Shown: piece after piece, positions 8,299-17,598 of the stretch | How the letters are laid out: each line of letters begins with the position of its first letter | Position numbering within the stretch: the stretch's first letter is position 1 | Source of the DNA: JANJUB01 sp964586225 | GTDB lineage: Bacteria; Armatimonadota; Fimbriimonadia; Fimbriimonadales; Fimbriimonadaceae | DNA length: 64,000 bases | NCBI GenBank assembly: GCA_964586225.1 | Contig: CAZPHD010000009.1 | Span: forward strand, 1-64,000 | Reading direction: 5' to 3' | Position numbers and translations under genes: made by a program | Notes under the pieces: generated by a model | The model's input: the letters and a program-made list of their open reading frames with translations, nothing else | The model's database searches: none | Told to the model about the DNA's origin: nothing

Positions 8299-9423
8299 TC
8301 ACCCCCGCGTTGTCCATCTCGCCGTCAGCACCACCGCCAGCGTCAACACCGCCACCCCGACCATCGCCGTCGGCAGCGACGTCGCCCGCGCGAAGAACCC
8401 GATCAGCGCCGGGCCGACGAGAATCCCCGCGTAGCCCATCGTCGTCACCCCCGCCATCGCCAGATTCTCGGGCATGTCCTTCTGCCGGCCGGAGGCCGAA
8501 AACAACACCGGCACCACGTTCGCCGCCCCTGCGCCCACCAACAAGAACCCCACCAGCGCAATCTCCCACCTCGGCGCGAGCGCGCCGACCAAGAAACCCA
8601 CCGAGGTCAGCACGCCCCCCAGCACCAGCGTTCGAAGTGGCCCAAGAAGCGACACGATCCAGTCCCCACTGAACCGGCCGATCACCATCGTCAGCGAGAA
8701 CGCCACGTAGCCCAGCCCGGCGAGCTCCAAGCTCAGGCCGCGCCACTCGTGCAGCAGAATGCCGCTCCAATCCGCCACGCTCGCCTCGGCGAGGAACATC
8801 ACAAAGCACATCGCGCCAATCAGCAACACCCGCCCGCGGGGAATCGCAATCACCGGCGCGCCCGATTCGCCACCCACCGAGAGCAGCCCCCGATTGCAAG
8901 CCGCGATCACCGCCACCACGGGCGCGAGGATCACGAGCACCGCCGTTAACGGCGCGACCCCAAGCGCGCGCAATCCCGTCATCGCTCCGGCGCCGCACAC
9001 ACCGCCGACGCTGAACAGCGCGTGAAAGCCCGACATCATCGCGCGCCCGGCCATGCGCTCGACGAGGATGGCGTTGATGTTCATCACGACGTCGACGGTG
9101 CCGATCCCTGCCCCAAGCAGGAACAACGCAACGCCAAACGCCAGCGGACTGGGGGCGATGACCACCAGCGGCAGAGCTACCGAACCCAGCGACGCCGCGA
9201 CCAAGATCACGCGTCGGCAACCAAACCGGGCGGCGAGTCCGCCGGCAAAGGGCATGGTCAGGATCGAGCCGAGGCCGAGACACAGCAGCAGGCCGCCGAG
9301 CTGGGCTTCATCAAGGCCGAGGCGAACGCGAATGCCGGGGATGAGCGGCACCCAGCAGGCGAGCGCAAGTCCGGCAAAGAAAAACACCGCCCGGGTGGCG
9401 AGCGGTGCGCGAGCGTCTGGCAT
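8299..9423 (-). CDS. MFS transporter (YbjJ-like)
   Basis: A 374-residue inner-membrane protein with about 12 hydrophobic segments. The loop after TM2 has AARFGCRRVI in the position of the MFS A-motif, and GIGTVDVVMNINAILVE in TM4 resembles the YbjJ-type subgroup of uncharacterised MFS proteins. Substrate unknown. No close cotranscribed partner: the next minus-strand gene upstream (9433-10131) starts 708 nt away, but its stop is only 9 nt from this start, so the two may form an operon. Confidence 0.85.
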   Translation of the reverse strand: MPDARAPLATRAVFFFAGLALACWVPLIPGIRVRLGLDEAQLGGLLLCLGLGSILTMPFAGGLAARFGCRRVILVAASLGSVALPLVVIAPSPLAFGVALFLLGAGIGTVDVVMNINAILVERMAGRAMMSGFHALFSVGGVCGAGAMTGLRALGVAPLTAVLVILAPVVAVIAACNRGLLSVGGESGAPVIAIPRGRVLLIGAMCFVMFLAEASVADWSGILLHEWRGLSLELAGLGYVAFSLTMVIGRFSGDWIVSLLGPLRTLVLGGVLTSVGFLVGALAPRWEIALVGFLLVGAGAANVVPVLFSASGRQKDMPENLAMAGVTTMGYAGILVGPALIGFFARATSLPTAMVGVAVLTLAVVLTARWTTRG

Positions 9424-9432
9424 GGACGGAGG

Positions 9433-10131
9433 CTAGCCCGTGTACGGCTTACCCTGGAGGGCCTTCCAAGCCGCATTTTGGGTGGCGTTGAGAATGGCGA
9501 GGGCCTTCTTGATCGTGTTGTCGCGAATCTTTTGGAGTTGCGGCTGGATCTTCTTTTGCTCGGCTTCCATGCGGGTGTTGTAGGTGGCCTCGGCTTTTTT
9601 GAACTCGGCTTCGGTCTTGGGCTCCTTGATTCCCTTGCGCGCGTTGGCGTCGGCTTGGCCGAGAAGCTTGTTGGCGGCATCGAGGCCTTCCTTGACGACC
9701 GCTCGCACCTTCGTTTTCTGGTCACCAGTGAGGCCGACACGGGCGGCAACCAGATCGTCTCCGAGGGCGGTGACGCCGACAGCCTGGAGGCTAAGTTCGC
9801 GAAGTCGCTTAAGCTGGGCCGCACTGAGTTCCTTGAGCACCTTGGACTTGAGCTCCGCCATCATGGCTTCGATGCGCTTGGGGTCAGGCTGAACCTGCGT
9901 CTTGGAGTTCTTCTGCTTGGCTTCGAGCTCTTTCTGATAGGCCTGTGACTTCTTGTTGAAGGCGTCGGCATGGGCATTCATTTTCTTTCGCTGCGCCTCG
10001 GTGATCTTGAGTTCGGTCTGGACCTTCTTGTCTTGGAGCAAGGGCATCCCGGCGATCTTCTTATCGAAATCGTCGGCCATGGCGGTTGCGATGGCGATCA
10101 AGCCCAGAAGCGAAGCGAGTGTGCGTTTCAT
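9433..10131 (-). CDS. Secreted helical protein with LTxxQ-like repeats
   Basis: A 232-residue exported protein. The signal peptide is MKRTLASLLGLIAIATAMA. The rest is Lys/Gln/Ala-rich helix with recurring short motifs such as ITEAQRKKM, LSAAQLKRLREL, LTGDQKTKV and LNATQNAAWKAL, reminiscent of the LTxxQ motif of Spy/CpxP periplasmic chaperone-like proteins. No catalytic residues evident. Probably periplasmic; a chaperone-like role is only an inference. It lies between dnaE and the MFS gene on the same strand. Confidence 0.75.
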   Translation of the reverse strand: MKRTLASLLGLIAIATAMADDFDKKIAGMPLLQDKKVQTELKITEAQRKKMNAHADAFNKKSQAYQKELEAKQKNSKTQVQPDPKRIEAMMAELKSKVLKELSAAQLKRLRELSLQAVGVTALGDDLVAARVGLTGDQKTKVRAVVKEGLDAANKLLGQADANARKGIKEPKTEAEFKKAEATYNTRMEAEQKKIQPQLQKIRDNTIKKALAILNATQNAAWKALQGKPYTG

Positions 10132-10173
10132 AGATGGTGTTCTTATTCTGACGGCTGAAGAGGCAAGGGCGTG

Positions 10174-13100
10174 TCATCCGGCAAGCGCGAGATCGGGTGC
10201 GGGCTCTTCGGGATCATCGGCATGGATGGTCACTCGGGCTCCCGGAACCTTTGCTTGGATCTGCTGGACGAGTTCGCCGTTGGGCTCGACGGTGGTCGGC
10301 ACAAAGATGGGCAAGTGGATATCGCGAGGCAAGATTTGAATCTGAACTTCGAAGGCGCCGGGGTGTTTTCTGAAGACGCCCATGAGGTCGCGGAGTTGAG
10401 GGCGGGTGGCGCGGTCGAGTTCGATTTCGATGATGCCCGGCGATTCGGAGGTCATGCCGTCGAGGCTGAGCTGATCCATCAGCGTGACGTCTTCCAGGCG
10501 GACTTCGATGGTTTTCTCGCCGCCGCCGGGTCGCTCACGGTGAGTGACCACGCCGCTGACCTTCACCACGGTATCGCGAACGAGGCGTTCTCCTAGCCGC
10601 TCGTAGGTGGCGGCAAACGCGGTGAGCGTGACTTGACCAGTGAAGTCTTCGAGGATGAGCGTCGCCCAGCGCTTGCCGCTCTGCTTGGAGATGGCCGTGC
10701 GCAGTCCCGCGATGACGCCCGCCATGCGAACGGTCGTGCCTTCCTCGAGCTCGGCCACCGAGGCGCACGTGTGGGTGGCCGAGAGTTGGATCGCGCGCTC
10801 GTAGCCGCGCAGAGGGTGGTCTGAGACGTAGATGCCCATGACCTCCTTCTCCATCGCGAGCAACTCGCTGCGTCCATAGGGCTCCATATCGGGCAGGGAA
10901 GGATACTGCGGGGCGTCATCCGATTCGCCGCCGAAAAGCGAGTCTTGACCGGCGAGACGGTTGCGGTTGGCGGCATCGGCAAAGGCCATCGCGCCATCGA
11001 CCACGTCGAGGAGCTTGCGGCGGTTGCGGTCGACCGAATCGAGGGCTCCGGCGCGGATGAGGGCTTCGATAACGGAGCGATTGATGCCGCTGGGCTTGAG
11101 CCGTTCGGCGAACTCGAAGAGGTGCGTAAAGGGCCCGTTCTCCGAGCGTTCGCTGATGGCGGACTTCGCGATGTTCTCGCCCACGCCCTTGATCGCGGCG
11201 AGTCCGAACCGGATAGCCCCGGTGGGGTCGATGGAGAAGTCGAGATCGGACGAGTTGACATCGGGCGAGAGGACGGCGATCTTCATCCTCCGGCACTCTT
11301 CGATGCAGGAAACGACACGGTCTTCTTTGTCGCGATACACGGCAAGGAGGGCAGCCATGTATTCGGTAGGGAAGTTCGCCTTGAGGAACGCCGTCTGGTA
11401 GGCGATCATGGCGTAGCAGACCGCATGGGCCTTGTTGAAGGCGTATCCAGCGAAGGGTAGGAGGAGTTCCCAGACCTTATCGGCGACGGCTTCGCTGACT
11501 TGGTTGGCGTCGCAGCCCACCTTGAACTCACCCTGCAGCGAGTCCATCTGTTTCTTGTCTTTCTTGCCCATCGCGCGCCGGAGGACGTCGGCCTTGCCGA
11601 GGCTGAAGCCGGCGAGGGCTTGGACCAGCTTGAGGACCTGGTCCTGGTAGACGATGACGCCGTAGGTCTCTTCGAGGATGGGGCGCATCTTCTCGTCGAG
11701 GAACTCAGGTTCTTGGCGGCCGTGCTTGAGGTTGACGTAGCGTGGGATGTGCTCCATCGGGCCGGGCCGATAGAGCGCGACAAGGGCGGCAAGCTCGCGG
11801 ACGGATTGCGGCTTGAGGTCTTTCACGCACCGCGTCATGCCCCCGGATTCGAGCTGGAAGACGCCGACGGTTTCGCCGCGCCCGAGCATTTCGTAGGTGG
11901 GTTGATCATCGAGCGGGATTTCGAGGATGCCGCGGTCGAGGAGTTGGTCGGCTTTGGCGCGGAGGTCGGCGGTCCACTTCGCCCCCCGGTCGCGGGATTG
12001 GCGAATGTTCTCGACGGCGCGGGAGAGCACGGTGAGGTTGCTCAGGCCCAAAAAGTCCATCTTGAGCAGGCCAATCTTCTCCAGAATGCCCATCTCGAAG
12101 GCGGTGATGGGTTGGCCCTCGTTTCCGCGGTAGAGGGGGATGTGCTCGACGAGGGGCTCCTTGGAGATGACGACGCCCGCAGCATGGACGCCGCAGTTGC
12201 GGGCGATGCCCTCGACGGTCTTGGCGGTTTCGACGAGCGTGCGAACGCGCTCCTCGTTCTCGTACATCTGTCGGAACTCGGCGCTTTCTTTGAGGGCTTT
12301 GGCGAGCGTCATGCCGGGCACGTTCGGGATGGTCTTGCAGATCCGATCGGTCTCTTGAGGCGTGTAGCCTTGAACTCGACCGCAGTCCTTGACGGCGGCT
12401 TTCGCGCCGAGGGTGCCGAACGTGACGATCTGGGCGACGTGGTCGGTGCCGTATTTCTGCGTCACATACTTGATGATCTCATCGCGGCGGGCGTCCTCGA
12501 AGTCCATGTCGATATCCGGCATGGAGAGTCGCTCGGGGTTGAGGAAGCGCTCGAAGGTGAGGTCGTATTCGACGGGGTCGATGTCGGTGATACCGATGCT
12601 GTAGCTCGTGAGGGACGCGGCCGCGGAGCCGCGAACGCCGTAAGCGATGCCTTGGTTGCGGGCGAACTCGGCGAACTCCTTGACCAGCAAAAAGTAGCTT
12701 TCGAAGCCCGTTTCCTCGATGACGCTGAGCTCATACTCGAGGCGTTTGAGGTAGACGTCTTCGTTTGCGTTGGGCACGCGTTTGAATAACTTCTCGGTCG
12801 CGAGCTTGCGCAAATAGGAGCGCGGAGTCTCGCCTTCGGGGAGATCGGGGTCGGGCATGTTCGCGTGCTGCTTCCCGAGTTGAACGTCGCACATCTCGGC
12901 GACCATCATCGTGTTCTCGATGGCTTCCGGAGTGTCATTAAACAGCTCCGCCATCTCGTCGGCCGACTTTAAGTAGAACTCATCGGTCGAGAACCTGAAC
13001 CGTTTCTCTTCGGCGACCTGGGCGCCGGTTTGGATGCAGAGGAGCACGTCGTGCGGCTGGGCGTCGGTTTTGCACAAGTAGTGTGAATCGTTCGTGCAGA

Positions 13101-13706
13101 CGAGGGGCAGTTTGANNNNNNNNNNATCCGGATCAGGCCGTCGCGAATCTCAGCTTGCTCCTTGAGCCGGTGGTCCTGGAGCTCGACAAAGTAGTTGCCT
13201 TCGCCGAAGATTTCGGCGTACATGCCGGCGAGGTATTGCGCGCGGTCGTATTCGCCCTTGAGGAGCGCCTGATTGACTTCGCTGCCGAGACACGTTGTGG
13301 TGGCCACGAGGCCCTTGGCGTGTTGCTTGAGCAGGTCGTGATCGATCCGCGGGCGGTAGTAGTAGCCTTCGAGCGCCGAGATGGTGGCGAGCTTGCAGAG
13401 GTTGCGGTAGCCCTCAAGGTCTTTGGCGAGGAGGAGCAGGTGGAAGCTGTCCTTTTCTTCGCCCTTGCCTCGCGCCTTCATACCGCCGGGGGCGACGTAG
13501 GCTTCGAGCCCAATGAGCGGCTTGATGCCCTGGGCGGTGCAGGCCATGTGGAACTCCATGACCCCAAACATGACGCCGTGATCGGTGATCGCGAGCGCCT
13601 CCATGCCCATCTCTTTGGCATGGGCCACCATGTCGGGAATGCGGTTTGCACCGTCGAGAAGACTGTATTCGGTGTGGTTATGGAGGTGACAGAAAGGGCG
13701 AGCCAT
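10174..13706 (-). CDS. dnaE: DNA polymerase III subunit alpha (interrupted by assembly gap)
   Basis: Replicative polymerase, about 1178 residues. The N-terminal PHP domain shows FCHLHNHTEYSLLDG and ALAITDHG. The polymerase core has PDIDMDF with catalytic aspartates, and GVRGSAAASLTSY and YQDQVLKLVQALAGFSLGKAD are both diagnostic. A tandem HhH region and a C-terminal OB fold (VRMAGVIAGLR ... VTLTAFAATYERL) follow. Ten N at 13116-13125 split the frame: the N-terminal part ends at AEIRDGLIR and the C-terminal part resumes at KLPLVCTNDSHYLC. The two frames join only if the true gap is 2 mod 3 (11 nt would fit the usual spacing), so the gene is probably intact. Confidence 0.96.
13116..13125. other. 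Assembly gap (10 N)
   Basis: Ten undetermined bases inside dnaE. The flanking coding frames show that the true length is not 10; 11 nt (or another value equal to 2 mod 3) would restore the frame. Confidence 0.95.
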
Positions 13707-13767
13707 AACGACCGTCGGGGGATGTGGACGGTGACGCCCACGCTTGAATTCTGACGAGTGAGGGGTT

Positions 13768-13841
13768 GATTTTGGATTTTAGATTTTGGATTTTGGATCG
13801 ACGTCGGCCAATCCAAAACCCAAAATCAAGAAAATCCAAAT
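13768..13841. repeat. Heptanucleotide inverted array between dnaE and mdh
   Basis: Four GATTTTG-type heptamers run from 13768 to 13795, then an opposing arm of CCAAAAT-type units runs from about 13810 to 13841. The arms are largely complementary and can form a long AT-rich hairpin. The repeat lies in the gap between the mdh stop and the dnaE start, so it would follow mdh in the transcript. Confidence 0.75.
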
Positions 13842-13845
13842 GGGG

Positions 13846-14769
13846 CTAGCCGATCTGCGCGCGAACGGCCCGGAGGGCTTCGGCAGACTTGCCGAGGGCT
13901 TCGCGCTCCGCGTCTGAGACGACCGGCTCGAGCACTTCAACCACACCGCGACGGCCGACGCGCGTCGGCAGCGACAGCGACACGCCTTCGATGCCGAGCT
14001 TGCCCTTTTGCATTGACGACACAGGGAGCAGCGCACCGTTATCAAGCGCCATGGCTTCGACAACTTCCTTGATCGAGACGCCCACCGCTCGGCCCGCGCC
14101 ACCCTTCAGTCGGATGACCTCGGCGCCCGACTTCTTCGTAAACTCGAAGATGCCCTGGGCGACTTCCTGCGTGTACCCGTTCACCGACGCCAGCGAAACG
14201 CCGTTGACCGTCGCGGACGACCAGATCGGCACCATCGTGTCACCATGCTCACCCAGGATCAGCGCGTGCACGTCGCGGGCGCCGACCTTGAAGTGGTCTG
14301 CGAGGAGCGAGCGGAAGCGGCAAGTGTCGAGCACGGTGCCCAGGCCGATGACTTGATCGACCGGAAGCAAACCGGCTTCGGCGGCGAGCTGTGTAAGGAT
14401 GTCGACCGGGTTCGAAACAACGAGGATGGTCGAGGAATCGTTGAGCTTCACGCCCTTGAGCGAGTCGAGAATCTGGTTGAACAGGCTGACATTTCGGTTG
14501 ATCAACTCGAGTCGGCTCTCGTCCGGCTTGCGGCGCAGACCGGCGGTGATGACCACGCAGTCACTGCCGCTCACGGCGTCGTAGTCGCCGCTGACAATGG
14601 TCTGGCTACAGGTCAGCGCGGAGCCGTGGCGCAGGTCAAGCGCCTCGCCCGCAGCCATGTCCGCATTTGCATCCACCAGCACGATTTCCTTGACAATGCC
14701 ACCCAACTGAAGAGCAAAAGCGGCGTCCGAACCAACTCGTCCGCCGCCTCCGATGATCGAAACCTTCAT
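13846..14769 (-). CDS. mdh: Lactate/malate dehydrogenase family, Arg at specificity site suggests malate
   Basis: A 307-residue cytosolic NAD-dependent 2-hydroxyacid dehydrogenase. Rossmann motif IIGGGGRVGS (residues 5-14), adenine-ribose Asp in VLVDANAD, catalytic GEHGD at 173-177 (His175), substrate Arg at about 151. The specificity loop reads AGLRRKPDESR: Arg80 occupies the position that is Gln in lactate and Arg in malate dehydrogenases, so malate/oxaloacetate is predicted, although VIGLGTVLDTCRFR looks LDH-like. A CATAAT box lies 6 nt upstream of the ATG, suggesting a leaderless transcript. Confidence 0.88.
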   Translation of the reverse strand: MKVSIIGGGGRVGSDAAFALQLGGIVKEIVLVDANADMAAGEALDLRHGSALTCSQTIVSGDYDAVSGSDCVVITAGLRRKPDESRLELINRNVSLFNQILDSLKGVKLNDSSTILVVSNPVDILTQLAAEAGLLPVDQVIGLGTVLDTCRFRSLLADHFKVGARDVHALILGEHGDTMVPIWSSATVNGVSLASVNGYTQEVAQGIFEFTKKSGAEVIRLKGGAGRAVGVSIKEVVEAMALDNGALLPVSSMQKGKLGIEGVSLSLPTRVGRRGVVEVLEPVVSDAEREALGKSAEALRAVRAQIG

Positions 14770-14824
14770 GGTTAGATTATGGCCGTTTTGACCCCCTCGG
14801 GGCTTGACGCGCTATGCTAGCGGA

Positions 14825-15688
14825 ATGCGAATCGTCATCGGTTTTGGGTTGTGGGCGGTGGCCGCGATTGGAGCGGCCCAGTCGTCGGGAGTCGCGATCG
14901 AGCTTCAGAGCGTGGAGGCGGCAAATCGGTCGGTGATTCCCGTTGTTGAGGCGGCGAGGAAGTCGGGCCAGTTGCCCACGGACGCCGTCGTGAAGGGCTG
15001 GATCGCGAAGCCGACGCCGATGTCTTCGAGTCTGCCCACGCCCTCCGTAACGCCGCTCAAGCCGTCGGAGGTCCTCGCCCGGGCGCGCAAGGCGATGGTT
15101 CGGATCGGCTGGCATTATCTCTGCAAGAACTGCGACAACTGGCACACGAGTCTCGCCGGTGGCTATGCGATTGCGCCCGACCTGATCGCAACTTGCGAGC
15201 ATGTGATCAAGCCGCCGGATACGCTGCGCGAAGGGGTGCTCGTCTGTGTGGGACCGGATGGCAAGCTGGTCCCGCTTCTTGGCGTCGTGGGCTTGCATGC
15301 GCGGCTCGATGCGGCGGTGTTGCGGATTGGTGGATCGGGATTGACGCCGTTGCCGCTTCAACCGGATGGCGCGCCGGGCGATTCAGCGTTTTTGTATAGC
15401 GATCCGATCAACGTGCGCGGCTATTTCTCAACCGGGATCATCAACCGCTACTTCTGGCAAGGCGATCGGCCCGGTAATCTGACGACGCTTGAGGGGATTG
15501 CTTCGCTAAGGATCAACCTCAGCACGGACTGGGCGCCGGGCAGCAGCGGCGCACCGCTGCTCGATGCGTTTGGGAACGTGTTCGGGCACGTGACCACGAT
15601 TTCGCCGGTGTCTCAGGGGCAGCATCCGATGTTCTGGACGCACGAGGCCGTGCCGGCGCGGGGGATTTTGAGACTATTGGGAAAGTAG
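14825..15688 (+). CDS. Secreted trypsin-like serine protease
   Basis: A 287-residue exported protein. Signal peptide MRIVIGFGLWAVAAIGAAQ, then a Pro/Ser-rich linker, then a chymotrypsin-fold domain with a visible triad: His126 (ATCEHVIKP), Asp162 (ARLDAAVLRI) and Ser241 (APGSSGAPLLD). No PDZ domain, so it is not a full DegP/HtrA; CKNCDN may form a disulphide or metal clip. Start ATG 14825 is chosen over upstream TTG 14804 because it begins the signal peptide and a TATGCT box (14813-14818) lies 6 nt before it. Target unknown. Confidence 0.85.
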   Translation: MRIVIGFGLWAVAAIGAAQSSGVAIELQSVEAANRSVIPVVEAARKSGQLPTDAVVKGWIAKPTPMSSSLPTPSVTPLKPSEVLARARKAMVRIGWHYLCKNCDNWHTSLAGGYAIAPDLIATCEHVIKPPDTLREGVLVCVGPDGKLVPLLGVVGLHARLDAAVLRIGGSGLTPLPLQPDGAPGDSAFLYSDPINVRGYFSTGIINRYFWQGDRPGNLTTLEGIASLRINLSTDWAPGSSGAPLLDAFGNVFGHVTTISPVSQGQHPMFWTHEAVPARGILRLLGK

Positions 15689-15693
15689 GTGGG

Positions 15694-15838
15694 GTTAGCA
15701 GTTGGCAGTTGGCAGTTTGCAGTTAGCAGTTTGCAGTTGGCAGTTGGCAGTTGGCGGTCCGGAAGCGGTTTCTTCATTCGAGGTGCTGCCAACTGCTTAC
15801 TGCTTACTGTGAACTGCCCACTGCAAACGGCTAACTCT
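15694..15838. repeat. Head-to-head GCAGT heptanucleotide array
   Basis: The left arm (15694-15756) has nine consecutive 7-nt units of the form gttNgca. The right arm (15783-15838) has eight units of the complementary form actgcNN, reaching the stop of the convergent gene. The core is conserved in every unit while two positions vary, and the arms can pair into a long hairpin, plausibly a bidirectional terminator between convergent genes. Confidence 0.8.
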
Positions 15839-16275
15839 CACGGCATCGGCAACACTTGCTTCGGCGCGTGGAACGGCGGCTCTAGCCAGCCCATCCAGTA
15901 GACGTCGGTTGGCCCAATGACGAAGTCGACGACCGTCCATTTCTTGTTCTTGAGTTTGAGGAGTGCGAAGGTGGTGTCACCGTCGAAGGTGCCATCCTGG
16001 ATGCGCTCCTTGTACTTGGTCTTCTTAAAGTCGATCGCCTTGGAATTGGGCTGAACGGGGCGACACTGGACGAACGCCCAGCCGTCGTAGACCCGGATCT
16101 TTTGGACCACGAAGATGACCTTCTGCTTGAGGTCCCTTTCGATGCTGGGGCGAAGCCCGTCGAGCACTTCTTTGCGTAGCTTGGTGCCCGCGGCGGGCTG
16201 CTCGACCTTCTTGGTTTGGGCGAAAGCGGCCGCGAAAAGCACGAAGGCGAGGGTGACCGAGAGGATGCGGTTCAT
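15838..16275 (-). CDS. Small secreted protein of unknown function
   Basis: A 145-residue protein with signal peptide MNRILSVTLAFVLFAAAFA and a compact alpha/beta body: VIFVVQKIRVYDGWAFVQCRPV, FDGDTTFALLKLKNKKWTVVDFVIGPTDVYW. This Trp-rich pattern recurs in small uncharacterised periplasmic proteins of many bacteria, but I know no assigned function. A TACAAT box ends 6 nt before ATG 16275, suggesting leaderless transcription. Convergent with the protease gene. Confidence 0.78.
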   Translation of the reverse strand: MNRILSVTLAFVLFAAAFAQTKKVEQPAAGTKLRKEVLDGLRPSIERDLKQKVIFVVQKIRVYDGWAFVQCRPVQPNSKAIDFKKTKYKERIQDGTFDGDTTFALLKLKNKKWTVVDFVIGPTDVYWMGWLEPPFHAPKQVLPMP

Positions 16276-16304
16276 GGTCTCATTGTAGCGGGGTGGTGTG
16301 ATTT

Positions 16305-16360
16305 GGGAGGGCGTGCTCCGTCATCGCCAAGACATGATTGCGACGGAGCTCAACCCTCCC
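16305..16360 (-). terminator. Long hairpin after the 16369-17475 lipoprotein gene
   Basis: GGGAGGG at 16305-16311 pairs with CCCTCCC at 16354-16360, and GCTCCGTC pairs with GACGGAGC inside. The same GGGAGGG...GCTCCGTCG sequence recurs at 17520-17543, so this is also one copy of a dispersed element. Confidence 0.65.
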
Positions 16361-16368
16361 GAGCAGTG

Positions 16369-17475
16369 TTAGGGTGTGAGCGGCTCCGGTTCTGTCAGCC
16401 CGAGCCCGTCGATGAGCGTACGGCGGACGCGTTCAGGGTCGCGTTTGGTTTCGTCGAGTCCATGCTTCTTAGGGTCCATGTTGCCGAAGAAGTAGCCGTC
16501 GTGGGTCGAGATCAGATAGTTCAATTCATCGACTTCGGCGGTGATGGTGGCGATCGCTTTCCGCGTGCGCAGGTCGTAGAGGATGCCATCTGCGTAGAGC
16601 CCATGCTCTCCATGGAAGCTAAAGTAGAAGGACATCGTCTTACCAGGCGGGGCCTCTATCTCGCCCAGCTTTTCCCCCGAATTTGCATCTTCGACGATGT
16701 AGCGGCGCTTGTCGTCTGACCGATAGACCACGTAGTTCCCGTGTCCATAGCCCCGCTCTGAAGCCATGAACTTGCCGTCCGAGCACCATACGAAGTGCTC
16801 TGGACTGGTCTTGATTGGGTCGGCGATCGGTCGATCGGCAATCGGGTCCCACCAGCGCGTGGTCGCAACCTCACCCTCGGAGTAGCTTCTGGTGAAGACT
16901 CTTGCGTACCTCCCTTCGCCACCTGGGGGCAGTTTCAGCCAAGACTGGGTTGCGTCAAGTCCTCTGGTGCCAAAGCGTCGGGAGCGAACGATCTTGCCGG
17001 TCTCGCAGTCCACAACGTCAAGTTGATCATAACTGACCACGACAAGCTGCTTACCATCACGAGTGAACTGAAAGTCAGACTGATCTTGGCCAGGAATCAC
17101 AGCGATGAGGCGACCATAGCTGTATAGATAGTTTCGGATCTCCTCCGATCCATTCACCTCGCCCATAGCCTCCAAGTTGTCATGGACCCGCACCAGGTCG
17201 AGGGAGTCGGAGGAGACCCGCCGATAGAATGCGTCGTTCCCTTGGCTCCCTTCCTTCAAGTCAATCCGCAGCACACCATTGCCGAGCAGATACATGCGGT
17301 CAGCATCGATCCAGTCGCCGCTCCGAGACACGAGCGGTCCTTGGTGAATCTTGGACTTCTCTGGAGTGACGACGTCCGTAGGTGTCGTGGAGGTCTTTGC
17401 CGAAGGCAACTGTCGAGAGGGCTGACATCCGGCAATCCCGAGGATCAACGCCGAGACGAGCACGATCCGGAACAT
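16369..17475 (-). CDS. Lipoprotein with beta-propeller-like body
   Basis: A 368-residue lipoprotein. Lipobox LGIAGC gives lipidation at Cys17 after MFRIVLVSALILGIAG. The body has repeated beta-strand segments (DFQFTRDGKQLVVVSYDQLDVVD, FVWCSDGKFMASERG, YIVEDANSGEKLGEI) that look like WD40/PQQ-style blades. No catalytic motif seen. ATG 17475 is preferred over ATG 17505: it starts the signal peptide and follows TACAAT (17486-17481) by 5 nt. Function unknown; possibly an envelope scaffold or sensor. Confidence 0.75.
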   Translation of the reverse strand: MFRIVLVSALILGIAGCQPSRQLPSAKTSTTPTDVVTPEKSKIHQGPLVSRSGDWIDADRMYLLGNGVLRIDLKEGSQGNDAFYRRVSSDSLDLVRVHDNLEAMGEVNGSEEIRNYLYSYGRLIAVIPGQDQSDFQFTRDGKQLVVVSYDQLDVVDCETGKIVRSRRFGTRGLDATQSWLKLPPGGEGRYARVFTRSYSEGEVATTRWWDPIADRPIADPIKTSPEHFVWCSDGKFMASERGYGHGNYVVYRSDDKRRYIVEDANSGEKLGEIEAPPGKTMSFYFSFHGEHGLYADGILYDLRTRKAIATITAEVDELNYLISTHDGYFFGNMDPKKHGLDETKRDPERVRRTLIDGLGLTEPEPLTP

Positions 17476-17551
17476 GCCCCATTGTAGTTGAACCAGCACG
17501 TCCATGACCAGAATTTCAGGTTGCGACGGAGCGCAACCCTCCCATAAAGAC

Positions 17552-17580
17552 GAACGCTCCCCTGAATCAGGAGAGCGTTC
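17552..17580 (-). terminator. Intrinsic terminator of the rpsO-pnp operon
   Basis: GAACGCTC (17552-17559) pairs perfectly with GAGCGTTC (17573-17580), extended inward by CCT/AGG around a short loop. It lies 18 nt past the pnp stop on the minus strand and is followed by CGTCTTTAT, a modest U-tract. Confidence 0.75.
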
Positions 17581-17598
17581 ATCTCAACCGCAAACGCC

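Noticed and set aside
11500..12789. 429-residue + strand frame opposite dnaE
   Set aside because: dnaE motifs on the minus strand are unmistakable; the + frame is a shadow.
15694..15838. Short coding gene in the heptamer array
   Set aside because: A 7-nt period shifts frame every unit, so no consistent peptide results; it is a repeat.
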